Below are positions 60,526-64,000 of a stretch of 64,000 bases of DNA, in pieces. The position numbers were made by a program, and so were the translations under genes. The notes under the pieces are model-generated. The model saw only the letters and a list, made by a program, of their open reading frames with translations. It did no database searches and was not told the origin of the DNA. The stretch is from positions 620,001 through 684,000 of the forward strand of contig JACKFL010000006.1 of assembly GCA_020632495.1 (NCBI GenBank), written 5' to 3'. This stretch comes from Candidatus Omnitrophota bacterium (GTDB lineage: Bacteria; Omnitrophota; Gorgyraeia; Zapsychrales; Zapsychraceae). Position 1 is the first letter of the stretch; the number at the start of each line of letters is the position of its first letter.

Positions 60526-63500
60526 ATGGTGATCCCCACCCAATATCTTGTGCTCGAGCAGGGCGCCTCACTGTCCCGTTTAGCGACGATTAAGCGGATC
60601 CGCCGGCTCGAAATCGCCTACAAACAACACCTCACCGTTTACCCCGCGGATTTTCGCGGAGCCCTGCGTCTCTATAAAAAGCTCAACCGTGACTTTCGTC
60701 GCCTGGACCGCTTCGTCCGCGGGCAACAGCGGCATGCCGCCAACCTGCCCAGCGGATATCCCGATGTCCTCGTCGAATACCATGATGAAATCGTCCGGAC
60801 GCATCAGGCCGCGCGCCAAATTTTGTTGCTGTATCTCGGCGCTTGGCTCGATCACGACGCCACTTTTGAGATCAGACGCGAGCTCCGTTATAAATGGTAT
60901 CTGCGGCGGCTGCAACAGCAGGCGGCGACCGCGTTTGCCGCGGTATACGAACAATCCGATGAGGTTTTTCAGAGCCGCGTGCTCGACCTGCGCCTGAAGT
61001 ATCTGGACCAAAAAGTCAGTCCCAAACAGCGTCTGGATTATCTGGAACTTTACATGGAGCGGATCCGCGGATTAATCAAGCGGACGTACCGCCGCGAGCA
61101 TCACCGATTGCGGGAGTTGTTTAACACGATACTTTATGCGCACTCATCGCTCAAGGAAATCGAGAAGCAGGTGGCGAACTTTGATGCAGGGCAGCGGGGG
61201 ACATTGCTGCGAAAAGTGCGGGAGTTCATTCGTGACATCCTGCACGGCTACACGCCCAGGTTGCGCTCCGGGTCTCCGGACGGAGAAGGCGGAGAGGCCG
61301 GCGGTATGCTGGGCGAGGTCCGTTCTTTTGAAAAAATTCAGCAGCGCCGGAGGCTGCTTTCGGTGACCGTGGTCGCGGTGGCGGCTTTCCTGTTCGTAAA
61401 TGTGATGTACGCCACGGGCGGTAACCGCGTGATCATGCGCCATCTGAAGTGGGCGTGGCACGACGTCGTCCAGGTTTTTCAAATGATTCCGCACGCCAAC
61501 GAAAAGATGTCTTACTTTGAGAACGAGATTATCAACACGGACGTCAATGTTTCGATCCCGGAATTTCAGAAGAAACTCGCCAATTTTGTCGACGGCGGTC
61601 TGTACCGCCGTGCCAACAAGCATGAAATCCTGGCGGATTTTATCCTGAAGGATTATTTGATCCTGCTGGCCAAAGGCCAGGCCGATCCCCAGATGCAGCG
61701 GGACATGTACCGCGCGGGTTTTCTCGTTGAGCCCGAGATGCTGAACGTTCTGGAGGCGCTCAACGGTTTGTACCGGAAGAAGCATATCATGGAATCGGAC
61801 CTGCGTGAGCAAATGCTGGCGCTGCGGCGGCTTTTGGTGCGCGGCAACGTTTATCCGCATCTGTTCCTGGTGATCCGGGATGCGACGCCGTACGTGTTTC
61901 TGTATCCGGACCGGATCGAAAAGACGATGCTCTTGAAGAAAGAAGATCTTCAGAAACTGGGGATGGATCCGTTCTGGTATGACGATATCAGCAATCAGCG
62001 TCTGCAGGCCTATTTCATGTCCGGCGAGAATTATCCGTTCAAGGGTAAGGCCGGGTTCTTTGAAGGGGAGTTCGCGATCGTGTTTACCTCGCTGTCGACC
62101 CGGCCGTACTGGACCGCCTGGCATGAGCTCGGACACGTCGTGGATTACATGCAGTACACGTTTGCCGGCCAGCCGGTGCCGCCGAACGTGGAAGTCAACG
62201 GCGTGTTGTTCCCGCTGATTTACAGCGATCATCCCAAGGACTATCTGCAACGGCATGTTTTTAAACTGATTCTGCACGGGGACCGGCGGGACAGTTATGT
62301 CCAGTCGGCCAAGGGGATCCTGAACGGGGCGATTATCTATCTGAATGAGGTCAAGGGCTTTGATCAACCGCTGATTACCAACCGGTTCGAGAAGAAGCGG
62401 ATCGACTGGATTTGGACGCAGCTGAACGGCCTGAACGATGAGCAGCTGCGGCAGTTAGGGATCTTGATGTACCGCAATCAGCCAAAATACCTGATCACGG
62501 CCGAACCGGCCAGTTACCGTACCGTATTTACCAATACTGAAGAGATTGTCTACGGGGTTCACGGTTCACCGCAAAAGGAAGTGATTGACGTCACTTCGGG
62601 GCTGGCCGGATTGTTCTCCACCGGAGACGGACCGCGATTTATCCGGGACGGGGAAGGGCCGGCCGATGATTCGGCGGCGCTGCGTCGGGCCGCCCTGATC
62701 CGCGCTGTTATCGTTTTCTTCCTGTTTGAAGCGTTGGCCGTCCTGATTCACTTCTTGGCTTCGCCATACCGGCACTATAAAACCCGGGGCCGGCAGCCGT
62801 TAAGGATTATCGACCGCATGTTCCGGACGCTGCACAGTGACCGCAGAGCGCGTCGAGGACAGGGCCATCTGCATGCCGCGCAGGAACTGCTGCATTCCAT
62901 ATACGATTCCGGTTACGACAAGGGGGAATTGTTCCAGCGCAAGATCGATCTGTTCCGGCTGACGTCCTCGAACCGCGAACGGTTTATGTTCCATGCCGGA
63001 CTGGCCGTGGCACCGGCGATCCCGGACCGGTCGGTGATCCGCAATGAATTTCATCTGCTGCTTTTCTATCTGCCGTTTCTCGGGCCGTATTTAGCCCGGC
63101 ATCCATGGCTGTTTTGGAAACAGCGGCCGTTTGCCGAGCGCGAGAAATACAACCGCAAAATCCTCAAACTGGTCACTCAAGGCCCGGCGAATACCCCCAC
63201 GCACAAGCTCTCCGATCAGCTGGACCGGATCATGAAGCAATACGAACAGCGGGACCCCGCCGTGGCCGAGTCGGTGAACCGGGCGGCCATTGACTTCGAG
63301 CAGATCCAGGACTGGGTCATGGCCTTCCTGGACAAGGTGCTCGGACATACCCGGCTTAATTACGGGGGGCGCTGGATGGACATGGCGCGGCTGGCCAAGG
63401 CGATGGAACAGGGCAGTGACTTCGACCGGCTGGACAAATACGTCCCCGGCGACGACATCCGCATGATCGACTGGAACGTGACCGCCCGCTCGACCACGGG

Positions 63501-64000
63501 CGAGGCCATGGTGCGCACGCGGGTACATGAGGAGGAGGTCAAGGTCGCGTTTCTCTTTGATATGACCACCTTGGATACCGTCGTCAATCAGAAAAAGTGG
63601 GCCGCCGATTTTGCCAAGTCGATCCGCGCCGTGGGCGGAAACAATCACCTTAAGACCATCGTCATGTTGTATCCGGACGGGCAGTACGTGGTGCGTCCGG
63701 TCAGCCTGCACTCCAAGATTCATAATAAACGGTTGGTCTCCAAGGTCTTGACCATCGTGCGCCGGCAGTGGGAAAAGTCCTCGGCCGGGCTTGACCTGGC
63801 CCGTTACAGCGGGCTCAGATTCTATTCGCCGGAGGAGAATCAGCGTTACCGCAAACAGTTGAACTGGCTCAGCTACGACTTTATGGACCAACAGACGACG
63901 CTCGGGCATCTTAAGCTGCGCAATCACACCATTTTTATGATCGGGGTCAAGCCGCAGCGCAAGAAGCTCATCGCCCATGTCCTGAACCGCAAGAACAAGG
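60526..64000 (+). CDS. Giant membrane protein: HELGH zincin-like domain plus DUF58 (incomplete at window end)
   Basis: One frame stays open from the ATG at 60526 to the window end (at least 1158 codons). The N-terminal about 270 residues are charged and helical (ERIRGLIKRTYRREHHRL). A transmembrane helix lies at about 275-297, then a domain of about 420 residues with the zinc-protease motif WHELGHVVDY (His533, Glu534, His537), then a second helix (about 723-745). The C-terminal part (from about 940) is a DUF58 domain: DRLDKYVPGDDIRMIDWNV, then VHEEEVKVAFLFDMT. The zincin domain should thus be outside and DUF58 inside. DUF58 proteins usually work with MoxR AAA ATPases. No ribosome site is obvious. 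The architecture is not known to me. Confidence 0.8.
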   Translation, partial: MVIPTQYLVLEQGASLSRLATIKRIRRLEIAYKQHLTVYPADFRGALRLYKKLNRDFRRLDRFVRGQQRHAANLPSGYPDVLVEYHDEIVRTHQAARQILLLYLGAWLDHDATFEIRRELRYKWYLRRLQQQAATAFAAVYEQSDEVFQSRVLDLRLKYLDQKVSPKQRLDYLELYMERIRGLIKRTYRREHHRLRELFNTILYAHSSLKEIEKQVANFDAGQRGTLLRKVREFIRDILHGYTPRLRSGSPDGEGGEAGGMLGEVRSFEKIQQRRRLLSVTVVAVAAFLFVNVMYATGGNRVIMRHLKWAWHDVVQVFQMIPHANEKMSYFENEIINTDVNVSIPEFQKKLANFVDGGLYRRANKHEILADFILKDYLILLAKGQADPQMQRDMYRAGFLVEPEMLNVLEALNGLYRKKHIMESDLREQMLALRRLLVRGNVYPHLFLVIRDATPYVFLYPDRIEKTMLLKKEDLQKLGMDPFWYDDISNQRLQAYFMSGENYPFKGKAGFFEGEFAIVFTSLSTRPYWTAWHELGHVVDYMQYTFAGQPVPPNVEVNGVLFPLIYSDHPKDYLQRHVFKLILHGDRRDSYVQSAKGILNGAIIYLNEVKGFDQPLITNRFEKKRIDWIWTQLNGLNDEQLRQLGILMYRNQPKYLITAEPASYRTVFTNTEEIVYGVHGSPQKEVIDVTSGLAGLFSTGDGPRFIRDGEGPADDSAALRRAALIRAVIVFFLFEALAVLIHFLASPYRHYKTRGRQPLRIIDRMFRTLHSDRRARRGQGHLHAAQELLHSIYDSGYDKGELFQRKIDLFRLTSSNRERFMFHAGLAVAPAIPDRSVIRNEFHLLLFYLPFLGPYLARHPWLFWKQRPFAEREKYNRKILKLVTQGPANTPTHKLSDQLDRIMKQYEQRDPAVAESVNRAAIDFEQIQDWVMAFLDKVLGHTRLNYGGRWMDMARLAKAMEQGSDFDRLDKYVPGDDIRMIDWNVTARSTTGEAMVRTRVHEEEVKVAFLFDMTTLDTVVNQKKWAADFAKSIRAVGGNNHLKTIVMLYPDGQYVVRPVSLHSKIHNKRLVSKVLTIVRRQWEKSSAGLDLARYSGLRFYSPEENQRYRKQLNWLSYDFMDQQTTLGHLKLRNHTIFMIGVKPQRKKLIAHVLNRKNK

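Noticed and set aside
61144..62367. Long antisense open frame (407 codons) within the giant gene
   Set aside because: The plus-strand frame is continuous from 60526 to the window end with HELGH and DUF58 motifs; the antisense product has no recognisable motif.
63091..63978. Antisense frame of 295 codons over the DUF58 region
   Set aside because: DUF58 motif YVPGDDIRMIDW is on the plus strand; the antisense protein has no motif.

Overview
The window looks like a chromosomal stretch of a GC-rich, double-membraned, free-living bacterium. ExbD/TonB-type energy coupling, many lipoproteins with clear lipoboxes, an outer-membrane barrel protein, a PEP-CTERM sorting signal, HD-GYP signalling proteins, and above all five very large membrane glycosyltransferase-like proteins with C-terminal TPRs (TMTC-like) fit Candidatus Omnitrophota or a related PVC/deep-branching lineage. 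This assignment is inference from gene content only; no rRNA or ribosomal-protein gene is present to anchor it.

Layout. 1-1211: end of a TolQ/ExbB-context gene, then exbD and a TonB-type protein. 1244-2679: promoter, fabD, small excisionase-type HTH gene and a good terminator. 2701-11952: a strikingly AT-rich island with a FabZ-like hotdog protein, a ketoacyl synthase and a double-hotdog protein coupled to a 7TM histidine kinase, followed by a receiver and an HD-GYP protein. Convergent to this is an XRE-cupin/receiver/7TM-kinase operon. In both kinases the AT-rich DNA covers only the membrane sensor part; the kinase cores are GC-rich like the rest of the window. 12225-15991: hypothetical gene, secreted beta-propeller, spoVG, PEP-CTERM lamin-tail protein, and a Phd/PIN toxin-antitoxin pair. 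15999-20843: three lipoproteins (one an M48 protease), a receiver, serS, a YbjQ-like lipoprotein, tRNA-Ser(UGA). 20989-25395: YwqK-like repeat protein, membrane protein, second HD-GYP protein, degenerate tyrosine recombinase. 25412-29073: first tandem pair of TMTC-like proteins. 29114-39049: frameshifted methyltransferase, double receiver, membrane protein, membrane radical-SAM/B12 protein on the minus strand, secreted glutaredoxin, TPR protein, peroxiredoxin, subtilase with PKD domains, methyltransferase.

39084-46355 is the most unusual part: a candidate surface-appendage locus. It has a palindrome and strong promoter, a three-repeat secreted protein, a putative structural subunit behind an orphan perfect Shine-Dalgarno and ahead of a strong terminator, a PapD/DUF916-like chaperone, and a 1090-residue protein joining TPRs, a secretin-type pilus N-domain, a predicted outer-membrane barrel and two SdrD-like domains. 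Facing it is a small secreted protein behind a candidate c-di-GMP-I (GEMM-I-like) riboswitch with terminator. Together with two HD-GYP proteins this suggests c-di-GMP control of the cell surface.

46494-55785: DCC-family protein, three more TMTC-like proteins (the last with an N-terminal HTH), a GT39-like protein, a zinc-ribbon methyltransferase and tRNA-Ser(GGA). 55964-64000: hypothetical gene, double M16 peptidase, CpaF-type ATPase, and an open-ended giant gene of at least 1158 codons joining an HELGH zincin-like extracytoplasmic domain to a cytoplasmic DUF58 domain. No CRISPR array, rRNA, intact IS element or prophage was seen.
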